Under the pieces are notes generated by a model that saw only the letters and a list, made by a program, of their open reading frames with translations, had not been told where the DNA came from and did no database searches. A program made the translations under genes and the position numbers. A stretch of DNA of 64,000 bases, taken from assembly GCA_030386875.1 (NCBI GenBank), contig CM059562.1, forward strand, positions 77,744,095 through 77,808,094, in the 5' to 3' direction. Each line of letters begins with the position of its first letter. Positions within the stretch are counted from its first letter, which is position 1. The DNA is from Morinoia aosen. Its lineage: Eukaryota; Arthropoda; Malacostraca; Amphipoda; Talitridae. Shown one piece after another: positions 35,238-45,942 of this stretch.

Positions 35238-36950
35238 GAAGATCTCACGCCTCGGAGCCTCTTCCTGTGTTTCGAACTTCAACAAAAGTTGGCCAACTTT
35301 TCAAAAAGACTTGGAAAATTGAACAGGTTTGCGAGCGCGAGTAGAATGCTAGTGGCAAAACTGCTACAGAAAATTGGCCAAGATAAGCCAGAAAATAAGA
35401 ACTCAAGCGCTGGGTAAGGGCCTGTGGAAGATTAAATCGGACGAAGGCTCATTTCTCGGGCGCTTCACGAATCTTTCTGCAGAGATTCAGAAGTGAGTTG
35501 CTTTTGAGTGGCCGTTGAAAATTCTTCTCGGAAACGTAGCTCAGAATCGCCAAAGATCTTCTTTATGCGATTCTAATGAGACTTGCAACTAGAAACCGAA
35601 TCGTTTCGGGCATGGAAACGCACGGAAGGGCAACATTCTCAAAGAACAATTTGACCCGTGACCTTTCGAATCAAACGACTAACTTAAAATTCCCTCAATA
35701 TTGCTAATGATGATTTTCTCAATGGCGTGTGTAAACGGAGTTTTTTCGGTGATGAAAAAAAGAAGTGATAGTTGATCATTTGAAAAATTTCTGAGCTGAT
35801 TTTTTTTAAAGCGGTGCATTAAGCTGGCGAACCTTTATATAAAATGTTAGTCGAAACCCTGTTTTCTTAAACTTACAAATGAAACCCCTCACTCCAGACT
35901 ACTTCTAGTTTTGGTGTTTCTGTTTTCCTGTGTCGCGATTACAATTACATTCGAAGCTATAACATCTCGCCTAGTGTTTGATAAGACGCATTAGGAAGGA
36001 GGTCGCTTAAGAGTAATTAACCTAAATTAAGCAGGCCATTTGAGTAAGGCACGAGGACCAGCAGACTGTAAACCAGTCCGGAAGTTAGTTTGAACACCTT
36101 TAATTCTCTGGTAACATTGGCTGCCTAACTTCCATGTGATAGCTCGGCCACAACAGCACAGACGTCACCTTGGGAACACCTCAACAAAAAATGTTGGAGT
36201 CAGGTGACGGAGAGCCTCTGACCGGAACTCTTAAAAAGATCGTGCATCATCACTGACATGGAATTCATTTGGACGATACCTTGTGACATCGGAACAATGT
36301 TATTACTTTGTAAATTATTATTATATAAATCATAAAAAACAACATTCACTCAGTGCAACTCAACGAACTTCGCTGAAAATTCAATCAGGCATTAGAAAGG
36401 TGTCAAGAAAGGTGTCTAATGCCAAGTCAAGGTGTTAGTTACAAATAAGGCATTAGAAACTCCGTTGAGAATTTGACCTCTTGAATTTTGATGTAAATCA
36501 AAACCAGACAATAGAACAATGGAAAAAATCAAGGTTCTGTACAACCAATTGTCATATTTTTCAGAAAATAATTCCTCACATTGGTGCTGAAGAAATAGAC
36601 ATTCTGAAATTCATGAGGCTGCCGGAAGACATTGGAAATGATAATTAATGTGTTTAAGCAACTTAGATAACGATTATTTCATCAAATGTGAAACATGCAC
36701 CATGACTGCAAGCCCAATCGCGGGATTAAAATGTAAAGTTTTCTATTTTTCATTCACGACCTTTCAACAGAACAAATCTCCGACGTGTGCGAAAAAATCC
36801 TTCAGATCACGAGTCTCTCAATGTACCAAAGCTCTGGAACAGACAAATAATCATTCTGACAAGTGCTACATTTTCTTGATATAATTTCATAGTTGACGAA
36901 AATTCATTCGATACTAACATAGAAATAGTAGGGATTGTGTGTTGTGTATT
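35238..36950. other. Unique stretch, no gene recognised
   Basis: AT-rich with small GC-richer patches (about 36,040-36,250). No recognised coding frame, RNA gene or repeat. Confidence 0.55.
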
Positions 36951-36959
36951 TATGTTTAA

Positions 36960-37165
36960 ACACTCTTTAGTTTGACGCACGCTAGGAGGGAATGGAGGAG
37001 AGGAGATGTGAGGTGATGTTACGCCTCCAGCGCTTTAGGATTCTCCTAATTTGCCTCGAGCATTTCTACACCAGCGTAATTACTCGGCAATTACGTGCGT
37101 AATAATTACCTTCATTTTGACTCGTCACAGACCTTAAATGACTTCTAATTTTGATCTCACTTCGT
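36960..37165. promoter_or_regulatory. Candidate regulatory island (speculative)
   Basis: Unique sequence with several homeodomain-like cores within 60 bp: GCGTAATTACTCGGC and GGCAATTACGTGCG, followed by GTAATAATTACC. The clustering, not composition alone, makes it a candidate enhancer. Conservation cannot be tested here. Confidence 0.25.
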
Positions 37166-37821
37166 AATGAAGTCTGGCTGGCTTCATCTGAAAACTTTCC
37201 TTCCCGCGTTGATGCTTGGCTGCATTTTGCAGTTTTGGAGGAATGAGAATTCGAGCAAATTGGGTTAGTGTGAGACTGGAGCCTAAACAGAAGCGCGCCA
37301 CTTCAATATGGCTGGAACATTCGCATCAATTTTTATTTCAAATTTTTTGCTTTATAATGATGGCTATGAAATTCGTGCGAAGATATGGTATTTGATTATG
37401 ACTCTCAAATTCAATCAGTTGAGATTATTTTTTCTAAATATAAAAATGCTCCGTTTTTAAAATGAAAAGCAAGGCGAAAATCGCTGTACGTATTGTCATT
37501 TTATTAATACAATTAGTAAAATCGATATAATAAAATTGAACGTTTCGAACTCATCGGTTCATCTTTAGCAAAAGTTCGTCGTTAAAAAAATAAACATGAT
37601 TTAATCAAAACTACAACATAGAAAAAAACTACAAGACAGAAAAATAGTCTGAGATATAAAACCCTAAAAATAAACACAAATGAAGACGCGAACTAATGAT
37701 TACGTGTTCGCAACGAGAAGAGGAAAGCCACTTTGGGTGTCATTTAGAGAAGGTCTGAGTTTAAAAATGTATAGAGACCCGAGAAAGCGTAAATCAATCA
37801 CGTGTGGGGTGCTAAAAAGTA

Positions 37822-38034
37822 TTATATTTTAAAATGGTTCACAGAAACAGGGACATTGCACTTTTCAGCGTGAGATCGAACAGAGGACATTGGAGGAGAA
37901 CCAAGTGGACGGTCGTTTCTACAGCTGCGCCCAGCGTGCTCGGCTACTCTGGACATAAGAGTAAGACAAGTAGAACCGAAGTACTGTGATTCACAACGTG
38001 AACAACTAAATTCATAAATCAGAGACGAGCACAC
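37822..38034 (-). pseudogene. GIY-YIG endonuclease segment of Penelope-like element
   Basis: This 70-codon frame carries SCSRCESQYFGST, then a conserved R, EH, and HAEKC. That is the pattern of the GIY-YIG-type endonuclease that follows the reverse transcriptase in Penelope-like elements. In intact elements it nicks target DNA for insertion. Here a stop follows HFKI. After it, a similar tail (RFLGSLYIF...) continues in another frame, as in the plus-strand copy. The frame begins only by chance at an internal methionine. Non-functional fragment of the element at 37,460-38,705. Confidence 0.8.
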
Positions 38035-38144
38035 AGCATAGGGTAGCGTATCCTTAAAGTGAAAAAGGAAACTGATTGTAAAATTATTTACAAAATAGAA
38101 TAAACTTCAAGATATGTAAAAAATGTATTTATCAGAAGTGGAAC

Positions 38145-38640
38145 CTATTCATTCAACTTAACCGACTGGTGTCCGAAGTATGGAAGCTGGAGGGAAAACT
38201 TCTGTTGATTACATGATTGAAGTGCTGGCGTGTGACCACAAATCTTTGACAAAAATTTACTAATTTGTTTATTGATAGTAAATAACGGAAAACCATTCTT
38301 AAGAAAATACAATCGTAAAAAATCGAATTCTCTATCCAAATGATAGAATTCAGTAGAAACTATAAACGCTCTATGGATGAGAGTTCGAATGCCGCGGATT
38401 TAAAATGGTTAGCACAAAAACTAAAATAACTAGTACCTAAATCCAAAAAAGTGTCTTCCCTATAAACATAGCATTGAAAAACATTATCAACTCTACTCCC
38501 ATTGACATCCATGAGCGGTAAACAGTGGTTTGTTTCATCTTATCCAGTAAACCTAGTATTTTTATGACGCTAATTCATATAACTGAGAAATGATCCGCGT
38601 TAGATCTATCTTTGAACACGACAAACGTGTCGTCTACATA
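38145..38640 (-). pseudogene. Reverse transcriptase remnant of Penelope-like element
   Basis: Conceptual reading on the minus strand gives HIKPMFYKKYVDD, then TFVVFKD, then a stop. After a frame change it gives YREDTFLDLGTSYFSFC and finally, in the frame at 38,145-38,339, FDFLRLYFLKNGFPL and LPYFGHQSVKL. Motif order and spacing fit the palm and thumb of Penelope-like reverse transcriptases. Fingers and N-terminal parts are missing. Frameshifts and stops show there is no active product. Confidence 0.78.
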
Positions 38641-38721
38641 CTTTTTGTAAAACATCGGTTTAATATGATAAAGACAGTCTTAAAGTGATCAAGACAGTAT
38701 TAACTCCCACTATTTGCATCT

Positions 38722-39590
38722 AGAATTCGATTTTTGAGACATTTTTTTCTTAAGAACTATTTTCCGTTATTTACTGTCGACAAACAAATCTCTAAATTTT
38801 GTCAAAGATTTATGATCACATGCCAGAACTTCAATCATGTAATCAACAGAAGTTTTTTTTAAAGTTTCCTTATTTCGGACACCAGTCGGTTAAGTTGCGT
38901 AACGAGCTTCAACTCCTGATCGATAAATTTTTTCCATAACCTAAACTTCATTTTATTCTTGTCAATAATTTTACAATCAGTTCCCTGTTCCCCCTTTAAG
39001 GATAAGCTGCCCCATGCTATGAGCGCGCCTCTGGTTTACCAGTTTAGTCGTTCACGTTGTGAACCACAGTACGTAGAATCTACCTGTCGTATTCTAATGT
39101 TCAAAGTAGCCGAGCACGCTGGGCGCAGCTGTAGAACCGGCCGTCCTCTTGATTCCCCTCCGCTGTCCTCTGTTCGATCCTACGCTGAAAACTGCAATGT
39201 CCCGGTTTCTGCAAACCATTTTAAAATACCTTCTAGCATCCCACACGTGATTGATTTACGTTTCCTCGAATCTCTATACATCTTTAACTCAGACCCTCTT
39301 TAACCCCCTCTAACACCCAAAGTGGCTTTCCTCTTCTCTTCAAAAACACGTAATCATTAGTTCGCATTTTCGTTTGTTTTTATTTTTAAAGTTTTATATC
39401 TCCGACTATTTTTGTGTTTTGTTTTCTTTTGTATGCTGTAGTTTTGATTTACTCATATCTATTCGTCTCTTTGCTGAACTTTTGCTAAATATGAACCAAT
39501 TAGTTCGAAACGTTCAATTTTATTAATTTTGACTCCACCAATTGTATTAATAAAATGAACGTACAGCGATTTTCGCCTTTCTTTTCATTT
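38722..39590 (+). mobile_element. Second Penelope-like copy, inverted, 5'-truncated
   Basis: Similar to the minus-strand copy from its thumb region (ATTCGATTTTT, CTTAAGAA, TTTTCCGTTATTTACT) to the same 3' end (near-identical words CGAAACGTTCAATTTTATTA and GTACAGCGATTTTCGCCTT). It starts about 17 bp from the 5' edge of the other copy and runs away from it, so the two lie head to head. The frame at 38,959-39,303 holds the endonuclease-like segment, in which the YIG-like glycine is replaced (QYVEST). It continues into RFLESLYIFNSDPL. The copy is truncated and degenerate. Confidence 0.85.
38959..39303 (+). pseudogene. GIY-YIG endonuclease segment, second copy
   Basis: A 114-codon frame, longer than the counterpart on the other strand because the stop after HFKI is absent. 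It carries SRSRCEPQYVEST, AEHAGRSC and YAENCNVPV, then HVIDLRFLESLYIF, the usual C-terminal end of these proteins. Two changes argue against function: the first Cys of the C-x2-C pair is replaced (SRSRC) and the YIG-type glycine is lost. The first ATG lies inside what would be upstream protein, so this is a fragment. Confidence 0.75.
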
Positions 39591-41315
39591 CAAGAATCAG
39601 ACGCATTAATATGGATGTAATTTTAGATTGCGTTAGTTGTACAGTATATGACTGCTCTAAGCTAGTACCATGCTGCGCTGGGTTTAAAAACTACTTGTAG
39701 AGAACATTTCACCCAGAAAATTCATGTAAACATGCAGCGCATTTATGTGCTACTGGAAATTATCAGAACATTTATTCATGTTAAGCATATAAAAATCGTA
39801 GAAAAAAAATTTAACCCCAAATATTCAGTATCGTTTCCTTCAGTTTAAATTAGCTTTAAGTGTTTACATGAGGTGTTTCAGGAGGTGTTATATAATGCAA
39901 TATATCATTAGCATCGACTTTATCCAAATGAAAATTGAAACAGCGTTAGACGCAGGACTTTTTAAAAATGTTGTATTATATTCTCCATATTTTAACATGT
40001 TAATTTAAGCAAATGATATGAAAATTGATCATCGTCAAATGATGATTTTCTTAAATCAGATGCGACGAACATTGCATCTCTTTTAAGTATAGAGACCGGA
40101 ACACGTTCTCTGAAACTCCGTCAGAAAATTTCCGATGCTGAAGCAATTGTCACAAAAATTTCTAGGCGGATCTCACAGTTTTGTTGAAGAATTCTTTTAT
40201 ACTACAAATCGTATAGCAATTCAGAACAGAACTACAGCACAAATGTTTGAAGAAATTTCTACGTTCTGGGATCAAGATTAATATTTTTTGTTACATTTGT
40301 TCTGTCAAAATCCACACCTTACAGTGACTCTCATCAATAATTCTATCAAATATGAAAAACAATAAATGCCATACATTGCAATTAAATTCAGAACCAACGT
40401 GACTCCCCGTACATTTTTTATGTAAACGACGCAAACATTCTGTCATAAAAGGGCCAAGGCGCAGTATTTAATCGGGGCAATAAGCCGCAGTCTGCAAAGG
40501 CCGAGAGCAGTAGAGAGGCGAGCGAGGGGCAGGTGTGCGGCGGTAAAGCGCTGCCTACGACCGCCGCCTGTCTAATAAGCCAAGGGCAGCTTGTTCACCC
40601 AATTTTACTGGCGGTAATTCTCCCTTAATCTAAGTAAAGCAAAAAAATTTGGCTTTTACTTCCAGGAGAAAAGTGCTCCGTTTGAATTTTTCAGGTTCAG
40701 TTTATTTCTGACATACTGCCAATGGTAAGGAATGATGACATCATCGTTGCCGGGAGTGGTATATCCTTATTACGAAGGTCTTCTGGGCCATTAAAAAAAT
40801 ACTCGCTAGGACCTGAAGGGCACGAATGTTCTGAGTAAATCACGGGTTCTTCTCTGCACCTTCTCATTTTTTAGTACAATTTCTACGTTAGAAAATACAG
40901 CTTTTTGCTTAGCTTGTAGGCTATGTATGAGCTTTAGATTCGAATGAAATGAATTAAAGATTTATAAGTCTATGCTCTAGAGTCGTATTTTGCCCTTTCT
41001 CAAGGGCAGAAAGTTGAATTGATCCCAAATGCACGTGGCAGTAGAGATTTTGCTCCTCATTTTTGCAAAGAAGCGCACAAAATAGACATTTTCTTGCAAA
41101 TAGCCCAGAATACCAATGGAGGCGTATTTTTTACCCTCAAAATACTCTGGTTTCAACTTCATTTTTCAAAACAGGCCCTAAAGGCCTGCCAGAGAGCTTT
41201 AAAATAAGAATCTGTTATGCTCTTGCGAGAAATTTTGGGTGATGGCAAGGTTAGCAGCTGCAAAACATGGGAGAAAACATTTACTTTAGCTTGTGGTGGC
41301 TGCAGTGCAGTGACG
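39591..41315. other. Unique stretch, no gene recognised
   Basis: AT-rich except for a GC-rich patch at about 40,435-40,640, which is unique, CpG-rich and holds CATAAAAGGGCC and CAATAAGCC words. That patch is a possible regulatory island, unproven. No recognised coding frame. Confidence 0.5.
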
Positions 41316-41324
41316 GAGGTCATG

Positions 41325-41490
41325 AGATTTAGCGGCTTTGTGAGGTGACTTAGGTAATAAAACAGTGGCTCTTTGGAGTGAGTGAAGTGATAAATCACCA
41401 GTTTTGTGAAGTGACTGATGTAACAAATGAGCGGTATTGTGAAGTAAGGGAGGTCGAAACACTCAGTGGCTCTGTGACCTGACTAAAAGG
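41325..41490 (+). repeat. Degenerate 30-36-bp tandem repeat, about 5 units
   Basis: Units begin AG(C/T)GGCT(C/T)TGTGA or related forms and contain GTGA(A/G)GTGA followed by an A-rich linker. Unit length drifts between about 30 and 36 bp. An old, decaying array. Confidence 0.65.
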
Positions 41491-42390
41491 GAAGCTGAAA
41501 AGCAAGAACATCGACGCACATGATAAAAAATATTTGCCTCGTTTCACTATTTCCTCGTATTTATATTCTTAAGTGTATGACCACGTGAGATATTTTTGTG
41601 TGACACAAAACTGTCCAGGCATGACAAGTTCCTCTTCAAATTTCACGTTCTAGACATAAGGATCTAAGCCCGACACCCAAAAAAATTTATGGCTTTCGCT
41701 GTTTTTATTGCTCGAAAAAACATCGTGGTGGATTTTCATTAATATATTACAACGAAACATTGTTACTAACTAAACAGGGAACATATTTTTTACCAACACA
41801 TATTAGGTTTGTCTTTGTGGAATATCAGGAAATCGGCGTTAGGCCTCACGGACTCCGGCATAGCTAACGTGGACCCGCCACCTCATTGCTTGGTGTCCGG
41901 TCCTTATCTAATTGAACGTAGCGCTTCCTTTCTTAGGGGAGCGCACGCTCAAAATGGACACGCGATAAAATCGTGTGCTGCAACTGATAAGAAACTTTTG
42001 GAACAGAGGGGGCGTGACAAAGAAGTGTAATTTAATATTCCAGATGAGATCTTCAGCGACAGGGCAAACAGCCCGCACATTCTAATACGCTCATCGAACA
42101 TCTAGAGAGTCTGTATCAACAAAATACAGATATCACTCAAAGAATTAAAATCATTGAGGGATAATTTAGGATAATTCCGTGATAATATAGTTTTGTAACA
42201 CTACACGCTCAGTTCCACCTTCAGCTACAATGCATCACTCTCACCTGACAATACAACGCTCCACACAGCACCATCACACCAACACATTCACAACCATCTA
42301 AGACATCCCAGCCTCTTACTACATCACTCCATTAACTGGCGCAAGAATATTTATATTTGTCTGGTGCTTCTTCTCTGTCACTCTGACAAT
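41491..42390. other. Unique stretch, no gene recognised
   Basis: AT-rich. The frame at 41,809-42,030 (73 codons) is GC-richer but lacks a recognised domain. From about 42,200 the sequence becomes rich in ACA/CAC words leading into the next repeat. Confidence 0.5.
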
Positions 42391-42399
42391 AACTATTAC

Positions 42400-42745
42400 T
42401 ACAGCATACTCATACTTCTACAACTACTATTGTTGTTGTTGCTACAATAGCTACAGCTTCTGTTTGACGACATAGACACTACTATTTCTGTTGTTGGTGC
42501 TAGAGGTGTGACCTCGACGAGTACTATACAACTTTTACTGCTGTTGCTGATACAGCTGCTCCTTCTTCTATTATTGCTGCTACAATTGCTGTTATTGGTG
42601 CTAGAGGTGTGATTTCTACGGCTCCTATACTACTATTGCAACTAGTATTACTGCTACAGCTGCAACTACTTGTGTTATTGGTCGTACAGAGTTGTGATTT
42701 CAAAGGCTACTATACTACTATTTTTGCTTGTGCTACTGCCACAGC
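42400..42745 (+). repeat. Decayed repeat of CTACTATT/GCTGTT words, unit about 85-110 bp
   Basis: TGTTATTGGTGCTAGAGGTGTGA-type anchors recur at about 42,490, 42,590 and, diverged, 42,675. Between them run CTACT and GCTGCTAC trinucleotide-like words. It is followed by a GCTGCTGTAGAGGCAGCTGC patch at about 42,740-42,775. Confidence 0.6.
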
Positions 42746-43434
42746 TGCTGTAGAGGCAGCTGCAGCAGCGGCACAGACAGCAGCCCACGCCCATCACTCA
42801 CAGGCCCCGCTGCCCCCGTCCGACATCGACGCTTCCTTCGTTGACGTGACGGCTGCTGAGTCTGGCTGAGTTTTCTCATCGTTCCCTGATATTTCCGGGA
42901 ACGCAACGCCTTTGCTATAAGTTAAGTTGGATTTGTTCTTAGCTGTTTCACATGAAATTTAAAAATGATTATGCTTTGTGATTTCGATGCACAAAGAGGG
43001 AAGAAAAATTCTGAAGTCGTTTTTTATTTTCTTCGTTTAGTTTCGTCCAAGAAGAATGAGAATGAAAAATCAATTCTCCAAGCTCTTTACCCAAAAGTTT
43101 GTTCGTGCTTAGAGGATTTGAGAATTATGCAGACGTGTTTTATGTGCTTAGTCTGTATGAACACGACCAGCTGAGAAGCACTAATTACGTTAGGGCTAGA
43201 GCCAACAACAGAGAAGTGTTTCTTACATTTATATTGCTTCGGGGGTGAGTTTGTGGAATAAGAAGCATCATATATTAAAATATTTTTGAAAATGCAAACC
43301 CTATCTATGCCCGTACATGCACATACATCTACTTGAACAAAAAAGTGCCATTAAGCTAATATTTTATTGCTGATACATGCGTTGACGCTTAAGTACTTTT
43401 AACAATTATAGATTAATAAATATTTTTCATAATA

Positions 43435-43926
43435 ATGTTGAGAAACACATTTGCTATAAGAAATACTCTGAAAAGTGTAGCAGTTTTTAACTTGTTAATC
43501 GTCAGTGTTCAGCTTTCGGCTCCTGATCCGTTGAATTTTTACTGTCACCGTCCCCTTAAATTAGCTCTCGCAAAATGTTACCTAATCGCATCTGTCCGTA
43601 TGAGAAGAAGTATGGGATTTCTATTCGTCTACTATGGTCACTGTCCTCATATCAGTCGTGTAAACCAACAATGGGCAGTCATTGAAATTACAGTGTGGAT
43701 GCGCCGCGGTCTCACTCCAGTGACGGTTGACAGGTTAAAAGCACAAACAACACATTGTTTAAATTTCGTTATATTATTGTCATATCATCATTGTTTTAAA
43801 TTTTGTTCTTATACAGCCCGACCCGCAATTTTGAGTACACCCGATAACTGGTCGAAAAAAAATTCGAAAATAGAGTTAATACATTTTAATTTACAACATA
43901 AGTCCGAACGAAATATTTCGATTTAA
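43435..43926 (+). CDS. Unidentified frame, 163 codons, possible secreted peptide
   Basis: An ATG-initiated frame, long for this AT-rich setting. The N-terminus has a basic stretch (RNTFAIRNTLK) followed by a hydrophobic segment (AVFNLLIVSVQLSA) that could act as a signal peptide. The part after it has a few cysteines and a FVYYGHC word faintly like a Kunitz inhibitor core, but the cysteine spacing is wrong (C-x10-C instead of C-x8-C) and one cysteine is missing, so I do not assign that family. The last third is low in complexity. It may be chance, a decayed gene or a single-exon small protein. Confidence 0.2.
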   Translation: MLRNTFAIRNTLKSVAVFNLLIVSVQLSAPDPLNFYCHRPLKLALAKCYLIASVRMRRSMGFLFVYYGHCPHISRVNQQWAVIEITVWMRRGLTPVTVDRLKAQTTHCLNFVILLSYHHCFKFCSYTARPAILSTPDNWSKKNSKIELIHFNLQHKSERNISI

Positions 43927-43939
43927 CGTGTTTTGGAAA

Positions 43940-44045
43940 AAAAACTCTACGGTTTTTAAACCCATTATTTAATTTACTTCTGATTAGTTCAAACAAACAA
44001 AACTCTACGTGTTTAATAACCCATATTTAATTTACTTTACAATAA
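43940..44045 (+). repeat. 58-bp tandem duplication with a third copy at 48.0 kb
   Basis: AACTCTAC starts at 43,943 and 44,001. Each is followed by G-rich/T-rich variants of GTTTAATAACCC and then ATTTAATTTACTT. A third, similar segment starts at 48,003 (AACTCTACGGGCTTAACAAC...). This suggests a small dispersed repeat confined to this part of the window. Confidence 0.7.
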
Positions 44046-44115
44046 GGAATTTTCAGAACCGGACTTACCAAGTTGTAAAATCTAATGATGGAAAATCCCA
44101 AAAATGCAAATTTAC

Positions 44116-44270
44116 ATCATAAGTCGGGGAATTTGCTTCGCTCAAGTTCATTATTATCATCCTATCGGAGCCGCTACTGTCTCCTGAAGACTGCAAGGAG
44201 TGCTTTGTGTCGATCAAATCGAGCTGTTCTGTCTGGCCAAATGACAGTCGATAATGATGGCACTCGATGC
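44116..44270 (-). CDS. Possible internal exon, minus strand
   Basis: A GC-richer patch with an open minus-strand frame (part of 44,065-44,310). It reads SSGDSSGSDRMIIMNLSEAN, a low-hydrophobicity, serine/aspartate-rich stretch. It could be bounded by an acceptor (GTTAACAG ending at 44,271) and a donor (GTAAAT starting at 44,115 on the minus strand), giving 155 bp. The polypyrimidine tract before the acceptor is poor, and no domain is recognised. It may be part of an unknown gene together with the minus frame at 45,943-46,134, but this is unproven. Confidence 0.18.
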
Positions 44271-44319
44271 CTGTTAACGACACCCAAATAGGCATCTTTT
44301 TTATTCTCACTCATACTTG

Positions 44320-45145
44320 ATTTCAATGACTTTCAATGTTCGGATAAATGTATGAAATTGAAAAAGTGGAATGACATATTTTTCAACGGTTAGGAATTTA
44401 TTTCATTTCAGTTGTCTTTGTTACATTATTTGTAGTCGACTTTTTTTGTACATTGTAATTTACCTCCTCGTATTCTTAACATGAACGCATGGATGCAAGA
44501 CTTGTGTTAATGAGGGTGTGAGCTGTAAATGTACCTGATTCGAATACAAAATTTAATGCACACTTTTTTAAAGTTGGTGACCATGTACAATATCTGCATT
44601 ACTTTGTTTCCGTGGTGGCATTTGCAATATTGACTTAAGCTGCAATTTATTTCTTACATATGTTCTCTTCTTTTTGTTTGTTTTATAGCCATGTTTCAAG
44701 ACGCCAGAAAAAAAATTCAAAGCTGCAACTGTTTTCTTTAACTTCAAAAGACCTCAGAACAAGCACACAAGGTGATTGCTGGTGGCTGTTTAGCTTTTTG
44801 GGTGTACCGCCCCTTGCATTCAAAACTTTTTTCTTGTTTAGGTCATTTATGAAAAAAATTTCAAGGGAATGAGACGCTCAATAATGTAGAATTTTCTAAT
44901 AATGAAACGCTAATTTCCAAGCTCAGAAAAAGTTAATTTTACTCTACTGCATTTCCACTCAAGATAAATTCACTCAAAAGTTAATTTTGAATTATTTTCG
45001 AAGCATAGAGAAAAATTGTAACTGTGCTGCAGATGGAACTCGATAATAGCGTCTATCAGCTTGGGTAGGTTAAGGGAAGAATCTGAGAGCACATCGAATT
45101 TGCGGGTGAAAAATAATCGATTCGACCATCCGGCTGCTGTGCAAA
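44320..45145. other. AT-rich stretch, no gene recognised
   Basis: Ordinary AT-rich sequence. The plus frame at 44,660-44,872 has no domain. Confidence 0.5.
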
Positions 45146-45154
45146 CTGAAAGGG

Positions 45155-45640
45155 ATAGGGGAGTGGTGGGAATTGGGGAGATGAGGAAGCACTCGACAGA
45201 ACAGAAATAGGGGAGTGGTGCGAATTGTGAAAGTGAGGAAGCGCTCGACAGAACAGAAATAGGGGAGTGGTGCGAATTGTGAAAATGATGAAGCACTCGA
45301 CAGAACAGAAATAGGGGAGTGATGCGAATTGTGAAAACGAGGGAGCACTCGACAGAACAGAAATAGGGGAGTGGTGCGAATTGAGGAAATGAGGAAGCGC
45401 TTAACTTGATGAAAATAGGGAGTTTTGCAAATCGGAAAATGGAAAGGGATGCAAAATAGAGGGGATAAATGAATGCTGCCAATGTATAAAACGAGGAGGC
45501 GTGTAAGAGAAGGGAAATAGGAAAGTGGTGCAAATCGGGAAAATTGGAGTGCGTGCAGGATGGAGGAATTATAGGAATGGTGCAGTTGGGAAGATGGGGA
45601 GGTGAACAACATGGGAGAGACAGGGGAGTGGGGAAAGGTT
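45155..45640 (+). repeat. 52-bp minisatellite, about 9 units
   Basis: GAATTG anchors at 45,222, 45,274, 45,326 and 45,378 give an exact 52-bp period. Shared words are CACTCGACAGAACAGAAATA and GGGGAGTGGTGC. Units after 45,430 are strongly decayed. The minus frames 44,970-45,737 (255 codons) and 45,070-45,612 (180 codons) read mainly this G/A-rich repeat and encode F/P/S/H-rich low-complexity peptides, so I treat them as by-products. Confidence 0.9.
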
Positions 45641-45942
45641 GGAAAGATAAAAGATGTTCAAAAAGGAGATGATAGGATAGGGTTCCAGATAGTTTCGTTA
45701 GGGTTAGTGGAAAAACTAAGAGAAAAGCATTTACCATGCCCTAAAATTGTACACTTATTAATTTAATCATAACACAGACTACTATTCCCTGTACTTGTAG
45801 GTAAAGTATTTGAATTCACACAAGACTTAGACGAACACTGGAAGATCAATGTTGTTATTGAAAACCATCAATATTTTCCGTTTGGATGCTCAAAATTAAT
45901 TATTGAAAAAATCAATATTTTTCGTTGAGATAAAACCAATAA

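Larger units (their letters stand above)
37460..38705 (-). mobile_element. Penelope-like retroelement, 5'-truncated copy
   Basis: Read on the minus strand, the sequence runs from the reverse-transcriptase palm to the 3' end of a Penelope-like element. YVDDTFVVF (the catalytic YxDD motif) is encoded at about 38,614-38,640. A thumb-like region follows, recognisable in pieces (DVNG..., YREDTFLDL, then the frame at 38,145-38,339 with FLKNGFPL and LPYFGHQS). The frame at 37,822-38,034 is the C-terminal GIY-YIG-type endonuclease with its C-x2-C and H-x3-C residues. The coding line is broken by a stop after YVDD and by frame changes, so the copy is dead. The 3' tail is shared with the plus-strand copy at 38,722-39,590. 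Everything 5' of the palm is absent. Confidence 0.85.

Noticed and set aside
35056..35322. Arg/Gly/Glu-rich protein
   Set aside because: The frame follows the 15-bp GGCCCGGCGAGGGAA array, with similar frames on the opposite strand.
36045..36110. tRNA-like stretch with a GTA triplet in a loop
   Set aside because: The stems do not pair as a cloverleaf, and the T-arm and acceptor stem are missing.
43435..43926. Kunitz protease-inhibitor domain
   Set aside because: One cysteine is absent and the first spacing is C-x10-C instead of C-x8-C. The resemblance rests on one short word.
44970..45737. 255-codon minus-strand protein rich in F, P, S and H
   Set aside because: Most of it is the complement of the 52-bp G/A-rich minisatellite, and the flanks add no domain.
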